A stretch of DNA of 42,718 nt from Fidelibacterota bacterium (GTDB lineage: Bacteria > Fidelibacterota > Marinisomatia > Marinisomatales > UBA1611), in contig PBFM01000045.1 in the NCBI GenBank assembly GCA_002718655.1, forward strand, positions 1-42,718, read 5' to 3'. Every line of letters begins with the position of its first letter. Within the stretch, counting starts at the first letter, position 1. Both the position numbers and the translations under genes were made by a program. Positions 24,056-32,704 of this stretch are shown here, piece by piece. The notes beneath the pieces were generated by a model, which saw only the letters and a program-made list of their open reading frames with translations, did no database searches and was not told where the DNA came from.

Positions 24056-25525
24056 CTACGATCCGCCGTTTTGTGTATTATTCATGCGTTCGCGCAAGTC
24101 GTCAACCTCTCCAACCAACGCGCCGCCCTGCTTAAGCTGTTTCAACGCTTCTTCGTCGTCATAAAGTCCCGCGTCGCGCTCGTTTAGGATCGCGTTTCGT
24201 TCCTGCGGTGTGATCTTCGACTGGATGAAGTCGCGCGGTATTTTCACCACGTCGGCCGGTGCCTGAATGCCTTGGAACATTCCACAATACATGATTAGTT
24301 TGTTGAGCATTTTCTCGGTGCTGTCCGCTACGGCTGCGAGTACGCCGGTTTTTTCCGCGTGCTTAATCGCTGCGGCCTTGGCTGTCTCCGGGTCGCCGTC
24401 GGTCGTATCGAATACGCCGCCCAGTGCGCGGATCTCTCGCTCGTTGCGGCTTAAGTAGTCCGCGTATGCCGACTGTCCGGCGTTCCACGCGTGGATCTCG
24501 TACTCAATGCCAGCGGGTCGCATGAAGTGAGCGCCCGGCCCGCTCGGTACGTGTCGCAACCCGGTCATTTTCTGGTATTGCTCATGCGCGTGAGTGTCCC
24601 ACCCGCTAGAACTGGTCATGGGCGCGCCGTTAAGCCATAAACATTCTTTGTAGTCGCCCGAAGCGCGAAAACGTGCCAGTACCTTAGACGCGATCCCGGA
24701 TAGGTAGCCGAGTTTTTTCGGTAGGTCTTCCCGTAGCGACGGCGAGGCGATCGCGAATTCCAGCGGGATATACTTCATTTTAGCGCCGCGCATTTGAGGC
24801 TGAAACGGATCCGACCAACTGCCGCCGGTTTTCTGGTTCACGGTGTAGCGGATCTGTGTGTAAACGCCCTCGCCGTCGAGGTATAACACCAAATAGCTGT
24901 CGCGCTTCGTTACTGCGAAACGGTCGCCCGCGTCGCGCGTCTCGTCCTGTTCTTTTAGGACGATGTAGTCTAGCTGTCTGGTCTTGTTGATCCGTCTAAA
25001 ATTCCAATCGATCACGGCTTCGCGCGGATAGATTTTAATAAACGCCCGTAGCCCGGCTTCGCGTGCCTTGGAGCGGGTTAGCGTCTTGGCGTCTAAGTCC
25101 ATAGAGGCGAGATCCGAAAACTCGGCGAGCCCGGCAACAAAGTTAAAACCGAACTGTTCGAGCGCGATACTTTTCGCCGTTTCTTCTAGCCCTGCGCCGT
25201 CGCCGTCCGCGTCGTCTACGAGGTATTCCAGCCCGGCCGGTATGTCTTCAAACGTTAAGCGCTTTCGGAACATGGCACCCACTAGGCTTTCGCCCGTGTT
25301 GCCGACCACCTCGTCAAATTCAGCATTCGCCCTGTAACGCGCGAGGCGTGCCGTTTTGTCGTCGTCCTCGGTCAAGTGCGGAAACGGGTCGGGCAGGTGG
25401 GTGTCGATGTTTTCCGGGTCGCGGATCACAACTTCACCGTTTAGGGTGTCGCGTACCTGTTTAACTTGCGCGGCCGCCACGGTGTAAGCGGCGCACGGCT
25501 TCGTAATACCTTTATCATTTGCCAT
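24056..25525 (-). CDS. Portal protein (DUF4055 type)
   Basis: The 489-residue product fits DUF4055 portals. An early helix precedes DTHLPDPFPHL and VGNTGESLVGAMFRK. A TDGDPETAKAAAIKHAEKTG stem-helix region and a C-terminal NERDAGLYDDEEALKQLKQGG complete the pattern. It forms the dodecameric ring through which DNA is pumped. It lies between the MuF-like and scaffold genes. Confidence 0.9.
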   Translation of the reverse strand: MANDKGITKPCAAYTVAAAQVKQVRDTLNGEVVIRDPENIDTHLPDPFPHLTEDDDKTARLARYRANAEFDEVVGNTGESLVGAMFRKRLTFEDIPAGLEYLVDDADGDGAGLEETAKSIALEQFGFNFVAGLAEFSDLASMDLDAKTLTRSKAREAGLRAFIKIYPREAVIDWNFRRINKTRQLDYIVLKEQDETRDAGDRFAVTKRDSYLVLYLDGEGVYTQIRYTVNQKTGGSWSDPFQPQMRGAKMKYIPLEFAIASPSLREDLPKKLGYLSGIASKVLARFRASGDYKECLWLNGAPMTSSSGWDTHAHEQYQKMTGLRHVPSGPGAHFMRPAGIEYEIHAWNAGQSAYADYLSRNEREIRALGGVFDTTDGDPETAKAAAIKHAEKTGVLAAVADSTEKMLNKLIMYCGMFQGIQAPADVVKIPRDFIQSKITPQERNAILNERDAGLYDDEEALKQLKQGGALVGEVDDLRERMNNTQNGGS

Positions 25526-25528
25526 TGT

Positions 25529-26590
25529 TTAAAGTCCTAAGTTAGCCCGGCGGAACGCCCGCTGTCCGGGTATGGTTTCGGCTAGTTGTTCTAGTGTAAG
25601 CGGTACGTTTGCCGCGTCCAAAAATTTGTTAAGTGGTAGCCCGCCGTCGAGAAATAACGCGGCGCGGGTTTTGCCTAGCTGGCGTTCCACCCATTCGCGC
25701 GGCTGGCGCTTAAGCCATGCCGCCGCCGTGGTCTTGGCGCTGATTTCTTCCGACCCGTTGGCACCTTTAGACGGGCGATCACCGTCGAGCGGGTCGAATC
25801 CTTTCCCGGCGAAAATGTATACCGATCGCTCGTTGTAATGCAACGGTAAGCGCGGGTACTCGTCGCTCGTTATCGGGTAGCGGTTTAAGTGGTTGCCGAG
25901 ACAAATATCCGTCGTCGAGCCGTCTAGGGTCGCGAAGAAGATCCGATCGCTTATGTATTCGCGGTTAGCGTTGGCGAACTTATCCCGCGCCGCTGCGGTG
26001 TAATGTGATACGCCGGTACGGGCGAGCGTCGTCGCCTTTTTAACTTGTCCCTCAATGATCCCGCCCTCGTACGCCTTGGTGCGGCGGTTATACTTGCCGC
26101 GCAACTGGTAAAGAATATCGTTAAGCGTGCCGCCGTCTCTCCACATACGTTTAATACGGCCGTCGATGCGTTGCGCCGTTTCGTCGGCGTTACCGGCGAT
26201 AAACTCGGCCCACTTACCCGCCCGGATCAAGTTACCGTCACCCAGTACCATTTCGGGCACCACGACCCGCCCGCCCGGATTACGCACCCCGGCGATCACG
26301 TCGTCGTAAAGGTCGGTCATGTATTCGAGTTCTTGGATCGCCACGTCGCCAAGCTGCCCGGTGATCGGATCCCACATGGCTTTCCAGCGCTCCCGGACTA
26401 GCCGCTTAAGCTTGGCAAATACTTTGAATTGCTCCGCCCTTGGTAAGTCCTCATAACCGGCGAGCGCGCGCGGTATTTCTAGCGCCAATTCTTGCGCCGT
26501 TGGCCGTATATACTGGCGGACAAGAAACGACGCGAACCGCTGCAGCGCGAGTTCACGGCGGATCGTATCGTCGAGTATTTCTAACTCCAT
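25529..26590 (-). CDS. MuF-like minor head protein
   Basis: The 353-residue protein has a long helical N terminus and a C-terminal MuF-type domain, marked by TGVSHYTAAARDKFA, IFFATLDGSTTDICLGNHLN and PRLPLHYNERS. MuF-family proteins join portal and capsid and may be ejected with DNA. It overlaps the zinc-ribbon gene by 10 bases and precedes the portal gene by three. Confidence 0.88.
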   Translation of the reverse strand: MELEILDDTIRRELALQRFASFLVRQYIRPTAQELALEIPRALAGYEDLPRAEQFKVFAKLKRLVRERWKAMWDPITGQLGDVAIQELEYMTDLYDDVIAGVRNPGGRVVVPEMVLGDGNLIRAGKWAEFIAGNADETAQRIDGRIKRMWRDGGTLNDILYQLRGKYNRRTKAYEGGIIEGQVKKATTLARTGVSHYTAAARDKFANANREYISDRIFFATLDGSTTDICLGNHLNRYPITSDEYPRLPLHYNERSVYIFAGKGFDPLDGDRPSKGANGSEEISAKTTAAAWLKRQPREWVERQLGKTRAALFLDGGLPLNKFLDAANVPLTLEQLAETIPGQRAFRRANLGL

Positions 26591-26880
26591 AGATCCCCCG
26601 CGTTATGTCTAGCGCCGCAACCCGGACAAAAGACGCCGTCAAGCGTTACGAAAAACATATCATAGCCGCAATTGCATTGAAAAATCAGGGTGCTGTCGGT
26701 CGGTGCCGCGTTGTGTATAAACTCGCCCTTACTCAAACTACACGACGGGCATTCTAGGCCGCCTACGCTTTGCTCGCTGCCCGCTACTACAACCGCGTGC
26801 CATTCGTGGCGGCATGATAGGCACCGCGCCGGGCCGCCTAAGTGCGGCTTGTTCGCGTCGATGCTGATAACGTTACTCAT
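26581..26880 (-). CDS. Double zinc-ribbon protein in the packaging operon
   Basis: The 99-residue protein has four cysteine pairs or near pairs (CLSC, CPSC, CNC and CPGC), enough for two zinc ribbons. Related small proteins are found between terminase and portal genes in several siphophages. It may be a packaging or assembly accessory that binds DNA. Function unproven. Confidence 0.75.
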   Translation of the reverse strand: MSNVISIDANKPHLGGPARCLSCRHEWHAVVVAGSEQSVGGLECPSCSLSKGEFIHNAAPTDSTLIFQCNCGYDMFFVTLDGVFCPGCGARHNAGDLWS

Positions 26881-26883
26881 TGC

Positions 26884-28215
26884 TTAAGCCCTCCGAGGCG
26901 GCGCGGCGGCCATTGTCCCGCGTTCAACCGGCCATATTTTCGCGACCTGATAACCGATCGCTGTCGTAATGTGTTGGTACTGGTTCTTCTGGTCTTCCAT
27001 AAACGTAGAGCCTTTTTGCAACTGTACCGTATTTAAGCCCTCGTAACACCACGGCGCGGCGTCTTTATTTACGAACAGGCTTGTTTCGTCGGCGGCGTTT
27101 AGGATCTTAGCCCTTACCGCGTTCTGTCTGTCCTTGATCGCCGGGTGTGCGAGGCTTACGCGCCGTTCGAATCGCCAGCCCTCGCGCCGTAGCACGTCTT
27201 CGATCTGATTATAGTCCGACTTATGGCCGTGTTTCTCACCCGCCCGCCCCGCCGGGTCGCCGTAAATATAAACCATTTTGTTACGGTGATCGCGGTATCG
27301 CTCTACGAATTCTTCGGCGGACTGAGACGACACGGCCGACTCTAAGACAATTTCCCCGACGATAAACATATTTTGTCCCTCGACGACGCTGATCGACGAC
27401 GACAACGGCGTAAAGTTCTGATCGTGCGCCCAGTGGATCGCCTCATGGCTCTGAAGCTCTCGGTCGGTAAGATTATGATCGCCGAATTCCTCGTAGATCC
27501 TCCCGGTGGCCGTCTCGAAGCTGGCCTCGAATTCTTGGCGAAATTGCTTTTTACTCATTGAGCGTTTACGGCTTTCGAGTATGTCCGGCGGCAACACGGC
27601 CGAACTTTTCCAGTGATAAAGCCCGTATGTCGGATCGCCACTCGTCCGGGCGTATTCACACAACGTATAGTAATGGTTTAGGCCGTCCGGCACCCCTAGA
27701 AACCAACACCACGCCCGGTAATCGGGGCGGCGCGGGTCGACGGTATCTAAGGCGGGCATAACGTTAACGTGTAGCGCCTCTTTCTTAACGTCGGCGATCT
27801 CGTCAATGCCGCCACCCGTCCACACGACCCCCTCGATCCGTTCTGGTTTGTCGAGTCCTAAGACGTGAACCTCGGTGGCGTTGGGTAGCGTTATGATTAG
27901 TTCGGTTTCGCTGATTTTGTGACCCAATCCGGGCACGGTTGCGAATGTGAGCATTTTTAGATCTTGCCAAAATATTTTTTTAGCCTGATCGCGGGTAGGC
28001 GCTGCGGCGAAGTACCGCTCGCCGGGGTTCTTCATGGCCTGTTTAGCAAGAAAGCGTTTAAAGCGTTCGGTTTTGCCACTTCGACGACCCGCCGGGACGC
28101 ATGGAAACCGAACACCCTCGGCGACGGCGTTAATAAGCGCTATTTGTTCCGGGACGTCGATCAGATCGTACCACCGTTCGCGCGCCCTGACTAACTGCAG
28201 CGGTAATTCAGCCAC
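26884..28215 (-). CDS. Terminase large subunit
   Basis: The 443-residue protein has the packaging ATPase motifs: Walker A AGRRSGKT (residues 42-49), Walker B GGGIDEI with D138/E139, and a C-terminal RNase H-like nuclease with YIYGDPAGRAG as the first acidic strand. It cuts concatemers and drives DNA into the prohead. It overlaps the small subunit by 8 bases. Confidence 0.95.
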   Translation of the reverse strand: MAELPLQLVRARERWYDLIDVPEQIALINAVAEGVRFPCVPAGRRSGKTERFKRFLAKQAMKNPGERYFAAAPTRDQAKKIFWQDLKMLTFATVPGLGHKISETELIITLPNATEVHVLGLDKPERIEGVVWTGGGIDEIADVKKEALHVNVMPALDTVDPRRPDYRAWCWFLGVPDGLNHYYTLCEYARTSGDPTYGLYHWKSSAVLPPDILESRKRSMSKKQFRQEFEASFETATGRIYEEFGDHNLTDRELQSHEAIHWAHDQNFTPLSSSISVVEGQNMFIVGEIVLESAVSSQSAEEFVERYRDHRNKMVYIYGDPAGRAGEKHGHKSDYNQIEDVLRREGWRFERRVSLAHPAIKDRQNAVRAKILNAADETSLFVNKDAAPWCYEGLNTVQLQKGSTFMEDQKNQYQHITTAIGYQVAKIWPVERGTMAAAPPRRA

Positions 28216-28729
28216 CCGGCAATCCCTCCGCCAGTTTAGCCAGTGCGGCGGCCATATCGTCGGCGGCTCCGGCGTTGTCGTTTGGTGCCTTGGCCTCGTA
28301 GCGTCCGGCGAACATTTTCAGCCAAGCGATTTGAGCGATCTTATCGCCGTTTAATGCGTTACGTGCTAACCCGGCGGCGATCTCTGCGTTAACTGCGGAT
28401 CCGCCCGTTTCGATTTCTTCCGGGTAGTGCGCGGTCAGTGTTACGGCGTTAATACTTAGCGCCTTGGCGATCTGTTCGTTCGTCTCGCCGTTCATCTTCA
28501 TAAATTTAACTAACATTCGAGTTCGGCCGTTTGGCTTATGCTCTGGTTTACCCGGCTTAAGGTTCGCCGCTTCGATCTCTTTCCCGTAGTGTTTCTTTAG
28601 TGTGTTAACTGAAAGCCCTGTATAGCGTTTTAAGGCTTGGAGTTTTAACCCGTCGGCCAGCATAGCCCGGATCGCCTTGGCGGTCTTCTCGTTGCGCTGG
28701 TGGGGCGTGGTGCGGCCTTTCTGTGTCAT
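28208..28729 (-). CDS. Terminase small subunit with two HTH repeats
   Basis: The 173-residue protein sits immediately upstream of the large subunit. It contains two helix-turn-helix units of similar sequence. The first runs from KLQALKRYTGLSVNTL to HYGKEIE; the second from TNEQIAKALSINAVTL to HYPEEIE. Together they suggest an internal duplication. The C terminus is helical for ring formation. It recognises the packaging start site. Confidence 0.85.
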   Translation of the reverse strand: MTQKGRTTPHQRNEKTAKAIRAMLADGLKLQALKRYTGLSVNTLKKHYGKEIEAANLKPGKPEHKPNGRTRMLVKFMKMNGETNEQIAKALSINAVTLTAHYPEEIETGGSAVNAEIAAGLARNALNGDKIAQIAWLKMFAGRYEAKAPNDNAGAADDMAAALAKLAEGLPGG

Positions 28730-28766
28730 GGTTCCGAATTCCCCCTTTTTGTTTTAAGATTATGAA

Positions 28767-28928
28767 TCAAAGATCAAGCGCCCGCAATCCCGCCACGATC
28801 GCCGCTTTCTTGCTCCCGTGCTTCTCTGCCGCTCGCTCTAAAAGTACGTACTCTTGATACGATAGATAGCCCGACGGCAACCGGGGCAACGTCCGGCGTT
28901 TACGGTTTTGTTTTTGGTACGCTCTCAT
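28767..28928 (-). CDS. Small ribbon-helix-helix-like DNA-binding protein
   Basis: A 53-residue frame starts with an ATGA overlap with the upstream gene and stops at TGA 28767-28769. After a very basic N terminus (QKQNRKRRTLPRLP) comes a short strand then SYQEYVLLERAAEKHG and SKKAAIVAGLRAL. This is the helix-turn-helix pair of Arc/CopG proteins, with a Ser-Lys-Lys turn. It is the second gene of the leftward block and lies near clustered GTAACG repeats, so it may be their binding protein. Confidence 0.65.
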   Translation of the reverse strand: MRAYQKQNRKRRTLPRLPSGYLSYQEYVLLERAAEKHGSKKAAIVAGLRALDL

Positions 28929-29113
28929 AGTCCGAACCCTACCTCGACATATACGGCTGATACGGCCACCTCGCCCGCTACGGTCTGATTTTTAGCGATC
29001 GTTACGCTGACGTTTTCCGGCACCTCGCCCGCGTCGTCTATAATTTCGAATATGCTTTGGCTGAGCCGGGCTTCTAGCTCAAGTTTTTTATGTCTGACCT
29101 GTTTTAAGTCCAT
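28925..29113 (-). CDS. Small protein coupled to the RHH gene, 62 residues
   Basis: The ATG has a GAGGATC site upstream, and the stop overlaps the next start (ATGA). The product has a charged N-terminal helix (KQVRHKKLELEARLSQSIF) and a beta C terminus ending in VSAVYVEVGFGL. I do not recognise it. As the first leftward gene it is directly next to the repeat-rich control region. Confidence 0.65.
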   Translation of the reverse strand: MDLKQVRHKKLELEARLSQSIFEIIDDAGEVPENVSVTIAKNQTVAGEVAVSAVYVEVGFGL

Positions 29114-29172
29114 CGTTGTGATCCTCGTCGTTTAGTACCTACATATTACACCGGGCGAACGGTGCGATCCAC

Positions 29173-29198
29173 TTGTAACGCTTGTAACGCTGTAACGC
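29173..29198. promoter_or_regulatory. Tandem TTGTAACGC operator-like repeats
   Basis: Two perfect head-to-tail copies of TTGTAACGC (29173-29181 and 29182-29190) are followed by TGTAACGC (29191-29198). They lie 60-85 bases upstream of the first leftward gene. A TAATAT, possible -10 box on the minus strand, is found at about 29144-29149. The spacing of about one helical turn suits cooperative binding of a small dimeric regulator. Confidence 0.6.
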
Positions 29199-29202
29199 GT
29201 AA

Positions 29203-29290
29203 AACCCCGTAAAACTTATTTTTATATATTTCACCCTATATTCTCTTTATATACTCCCCTTTTTTATTTTTCTATTTAAAAAGAAGAAAA
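29203..29290. other. AT-rich tract in the divergent control region
   Basis: About 85 bases are strongly AT-rich and pyrimidine/purine-skewed (runs such as TTATTTTTATATATTT and CTTTTTTATTTTTC), in a genome of mid-50s %GC. No gene fits here. With repeats on both sides it could be a DNA unwinding element of an origin, or simply the core of divergent promoters. Confidence 0.5.
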
Positions 29291-29293
29291 GGT

Positions 29294-29496
29294 GTTACAA
29301 CGTTACAAGCCAGAACGGCTCTGGGCTGCGAGCGGATCGCGAAACGTTACTGTAACGTTACGGCTCGCGTTACAACGCCGCCGCTCAACTGGTCTTACCA
29401 GCGTAACGTTTGTGTAACGTTACGCCCAAACGTTACAAACTGCGGTAAGTACGTACTATTAAAAGCGGTTGACGTTGACCCCATAACGGCGTAACG
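29294..29496. repeat. Cluster of GTAACG / CGTTAC repeats
   Basis: Both orientations of the hexamer occur: GTTACAA at 29294, CGTTAC at 29303, 29345, 29368 and 29431, palindromes GTAACGTTAC at 29352-29361 and 29414-29423, GTAACGTT at 29403, and GTAACG at 29491. With the tandem array at 29173-29198 this is about eleven sites in 325 bases. The stretch 29114-29537 holds no other gene. This looks like an iteron or multi-operator region just before the primase-helicase genes. TTGACG at 29469 may be a rightward -35 element, but its -10 (TAACGT) is weak. Confidence 0.65.
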
Positions 29497-29537
29497 TAGG
29501 CGGCCGGAAAACGACATTACACGACAAAGGGCAAGCA

Positions 29538-29702
29538 ATGGAATATTTAACCATTCCGCAATTCGCCGAGCGGATGCAAGTCGACGAACGCACCGTCCAG
29601 CGGTGGGTCGCTGCTAAGGCTATTAAATACATTCGAATTAACCGCACCGTACGGATCCCGGCAAGCCAACTAGCGCAACGCGAAACGGTGGTGGCTAAAT
29701 GA
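29538..29702 (+). CDS. Excisionase/MerR-like helix-turn-helix protein
   Basis: The 54-residue protein (too short for many gene finders) reads MEYLTIPQFAERMQVDERTV followed by QRWVAAKAIKYIRI and ends in VRIPASQL. This is the standard excisionase/MerR N-terminal winged helix. It is the first rightward gene after the repeat region. Its stop overlaps the next start (ATGA). It may regulate the early operon or bind the origin. No integrase is present, so a true excision role is unlikely. Confidence 0.8.
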   Translation: MEYLTIPQFAERMQVDERTVQRWVAAKAIKYIRINRTVRIPASQLAQRETVVAK

Positions 29703-29938
29703 AACAATGGTATGTACCTCTCTCGGAATTAACACCGGCACAAATAGAAAAACTACTTGAAGGGATCCGCTACCAAGGCGGCGAGCCTATCGGCATTACT
29801 GCGGACGAAGATTGTATCGGCGACTTTAGGCCCGACCCCGCGCTACCGTCTGAAAGCCTTGATTACTGGTTTATCCGAGAATTCAAGCCCTCTGAACGGA
29901 TCACGTTTGAACAAGCGGTGGAGATCTTAAGTAAATGA
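29699..29938 (+). CDS. Hypothetical protein, 79 residues
   Basis: The gene is coupled at both ends by ATGA overlaps, to the HTH gene and to the primase-helicase. The product has a helix (TPAQIEKLLEGI) followed by acidic loops (ADEDCIGDFRPDP) and a final helix. No known family. A replication accessory role is possible from position only. Confidence 0.7.
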   Translation: MKQWYVPLSELTPAQIEKLLEGIRYQGGEPIGITADEDCIGDFRPDPALPSESLDYWFIREFKPSERITFEQAVEILSK

Positions 29939-32376
29939 TAAAAGACGCGCTAATAAAATCGGGCGTTCAAGTCTTCCCGTGTTGGATAAGACACAACCCG
30001 AATAAGAACAAATTCGAAAAAGGCCCGGCAATCCCGAAGAACACAAGCTGGCAGACCGTCGACCCGCTCGACCCGCGCTTAAACTGGAACACCGGCTGCA
30101 TTGGTATCGCGATCCCGGCGGGCGTGGTGGTACTCGACCTTGATACACAAAAAGGCGTTACCCGTGCCGACGTTGAGGCGTTTCTCGGCGTCCGTCTACC
30201 GTGGGAAAGTGCTTTAATACAAAACACACCAAGCGGCGGCGCGCACTATGCGTTCAAGACGTCCGAAAACATGCACCAACGATCAGACTGGATCGAGGGC
30301 TTCGACACTAGGACAGCCGGGGCGGGCTTCATTTGCTCGGGCGACTTGTACCCGTCGGCGGGTAATTTTGGCCCTTATGCGCTTTGCAACGTGGCGGCCT
30401 TGCCGGAATTCCCGACCAATACGCCGATCGTGTCCGTTGACCGTGGCCCGCTTGAACCGGCACCGCTGCCCGACCCTACCACCCGCGACGAAGAAAGCCT
30501 GATTAGTGCGCTTAAGTATTGCGACCCGACGGCGCGCGCGGACTGGCTAACCGTTGGCCTTGCGTTACGGAACTACTACCACGACGACCCCGACGCCGGG
30601 TTCCGTGTGTTTGATGCGTGGAGCCGTGGCGAGTATTGGCCGGACGGTTGCCCGGACTCTTACAACCCGGACACCCAGTTCGATCAGTGGGCGAGTTTTA
30701 AAGCCAGTAAGGGCGGCCGCGAAGTAAAGATCGGCACGGTGTATCACATGGCGGTACAATCCGGGTGGATCCCGCCCCGCCAGTTTGACACGGCGGCGGC
30801 GTTCGGTGCCGGTGGTGCCAGTTCCGAAGAATACGACGCGGCGATCGATGAAATTCAAGCGATAGGCGGCGACCCCAAGCAAGCGGCGCACGTCGTAGCC
30901 ATGATCCAACGTCTCGACGGGTCGGCGTTACAGCGTGCCATGCTTGGCGCTTTACTGCGTCGCCAGCTTAAGGAAGACGGCCTACTTACTAAGGAACTCG
31001 ACAAGACGCTGGAACAAATGATCGGCGTAAAAGGCGAGTCAAACGTAACCGGGTTGTATGGTAAGAACCATTCACAAAACGCGGTACTGTTCTTAGACGA
31101 AAAACACCCGGACGGGTGCCTCGTTCGTGTCTTAGAGGTGTGGTACGCATTCGACGGCCGATCGTGGGTAGAACTGAGCGACGACGCGGTACGCCATAAC
31201 CTCGCCGTTGAACTGGCACCAACTAGCCCACAAAACTCGACGATCTCGGGCACATACTCATTGTTAGAGGCGCTAACGTACCGGGAAGACCTAACACCCG
31301 GCGACGTGCCGAACGACGTCCTCCTGGTTCAAAACGGCGTCTTAAACGTGAACACGCTTGAACTGTTCCCACACGATAAGAACCTGTTTACCACTAACAT
31401 AATGCCTTACAACTACAATCCCGGCGCGCTCTGCCCGACGTGGATCGACTTTCTTAACGACATAACCGGCGGCGACGTCGAACTTATGGATCTGCTGCAG
31501 GAATGGTTCGGCTATATGCTCGTAAACGATTACCGGCACCAAAAAATATTTTTCATCCTTGGCCCGCGTCGTTCTGGTAAGGGCACGATCGGCCGTATTC
31601 TTAACAGGCTGGTCGGTGATCAAAACTTTGCGGGTGCGGACTTATCCGACCTAACAGAAAACAAATTTCTTGAAACCCTACCCACAAAAACCGTTATGTA
31701 TGACGGCGACGTGGCGAAAAGTTTTAAAGCCGGTTCCGAGGCGATAACGAAAAAGCTTAAAACGATCAGCGGTAACGACCGGGTAACGATCCCGCGCCTC
31801 TATAAACGCCCGCTAAACCTTTACTTGCCGACCCGGTTCACATTGGCGGGTAATCACTTGCCGCGCCTGTTCGACGACTCGGGCGCGCTGGCGGGCCGGA
31901 TCCTAATGCTGCCGTTATACAAATCATTTTACGGCAATGAGGATCTATACCTGTTCGATAAGCTGGCGAACGAAATCGAGGGGATCGCGAATTGGGCGTT
32001 GGCCGGGTTAATGCGACTTAACCAAAAGGGCAAATTTACCGAACCGGCGGCGAGCCGCGAAGAACTTAACCAAATGGCTGAGCAATACAGCCCGATCAAG
32101 CAATTTGTTGATACACAGCTGCACCTCGGCGGCGAGTTTATAACGTCCTCCGTCGACTTGTATGAACACTATCGCAATTGGGCGCTAAACGAGGGCGAAG
32201 ATCAGATCCGTTCGCGCAAGGCGTTGATCGGCGACGTTAAAGACGTAACACGCGGCGCGGGTGTAACATACGGCCCGCACCGTATAAACGGCGAAGTTGT
32301 ACGCGGCTTTAAAGGCGTTGTACTGCGTAACGACGACGCGCCGCCGCGCACCGCTGCGGCATTTAGCAAGAAGTAA
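29935..32376 (+). CDS. Primase-helicase: prim-pol domain fused to D5/SF3 helicase
   Basis: The 813-residue protein starts with a bifunctional primase-polymerase domain: VVLDLD with D68 and D70, SGGAHYAF with H104, and a later TRTAGAGFICSG. A linker with D5_N features follows. The C-terminal SF3-type ATPase has Walker A GPRRSGKGT near residue 543 and the PTRFTLAGNHLPRLFDDSGA arginine-finger region. It should unwind DNA and prime synthesis for the family A polymerase. It is the main gene of the operon next to the repeat region. Confidence 0.93.
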   Translation: MIKDALIKSGVQVFPCWIRHNPNKNKFEKGPAIPKNTSWQTVDPLDPRLNWNTGCIGIAIPAGVVVLDLDTQKGVTRADVEAFLGVRLPWESALIQNTPSGGAHYAFKTSENMHQRSDWIEGFDTRTAGAGFICSGDLYPSAGNFGPYALCNVAALPEFPTNTPIVSVDRGPLEPAPLPDPTTRDEESLISALKYCDPTARADWLTVGLALRNYYHDDPDAGFRVFDAWSRGEYWPDGCPDSYNPDTQFDQWASFKASKGGREVKIGTVYHMAVQSGWIPPRQFDTAAAFGAGGASSEEYDAAIDEIQAIGGDPKQAAHVVAMIQRLDGSALQRAMLGALLRRQLKEDGLLTKELDKTLEQMIGVKGESNVTGLYGKNHSQNAVLFLDEKHPDGCLVRVLEVWYAFDGRSWVELSDDAVRHNLAVELAPTSPQNSTISGTYSLLEALTYREDLTPGDVPNDVLLVQNGVLNVNTLELFPHDKNLFTTNIMPYNYNPGALCPTWIDFLNDITGGDVELMDLLQEWFGYMLVNDYRHQKIFFILGPRRSGKGTIGRILNRLVGDQNFAGADLSDLTENKFLETLPTKTVMYDGDVAKSFKAGSEAITKKLKTISGNDRVTIPRLYKRPLNLYLPTRFTLAGNHLPRLFDDSGALAGRILMLPLYKSFYGNEDLYLFDKLANEIEGIANWALAGLMRLNQKGKFTEPAASREELNQMAEQYSPIKQFVDTQLHLGGEFITSSVDLYEHYRNWALNEGEDQIRSRKALIGDVKDVTRGAGVTYGPHRINGEVVRGFKGVVLRNDDAPPRTAAAFSKK

Positions 32377-32377
32377 C

Positions 32378-32704
32378 AAAGGAGCAAGAAACGTTATGGT
32401 ACTTAATGAAAAAGACCTGCGATGCCTCGTAATTAATAATCAAATGAGGGATAGCATAAAAAGGCTAATGCTGACGAAAAATCATATAAATGTTTTGCGT
32501 TTTGTGGCAAGCCGAGACGGCACGACAAGTTCAGACCTCGCCAAGCATCAAAACACTTTAGTTCAAGGCGCGAGCCAACTTTTAAAAAACATTCACGGGA
32601 AAGGCTATTTAGAGCGCTTTGAACACAAGTCATTAAGTGGTGGGATAGAGTTCACTTATTTTGTTAGTGAGGTTTACAAAAGTGAGTTAAAGGAGCAAGA
32701 AACG
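32378..32704 (+). repeat. Duplicated 16-nt leader flanking the winged-helix gene
   Basis: AAAGGAGCAAGAAACG occurs at 32378-32393 and again at 32689-32704. Each copy is followed by two bases and an ATG. The copies bracket the AT-rich gene exactly, from leader to leader, so both downstream genes keep a ribosome binding site. A 15-nt part (AGCAAGAAACGCAAT, 32694-32708) also occurs at 5558-5572 upstream of the DUF7768 gene. Confidence 0.85.

Noticed and set aside
29114-29537. tRNA or structured RNA in the long intergenic region
   Set aside because: No cloverleaf-like pairing, CCA end or T-loop consensus could be found; the structure is explained by GTAACG repeats.
29538-29702. Evidence of lysogeny from the excisionase-like protein
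   Set aside because: No integrase, attachment site or repressor was found; such HTH proteins commonly regulate transcription in lytic phages.
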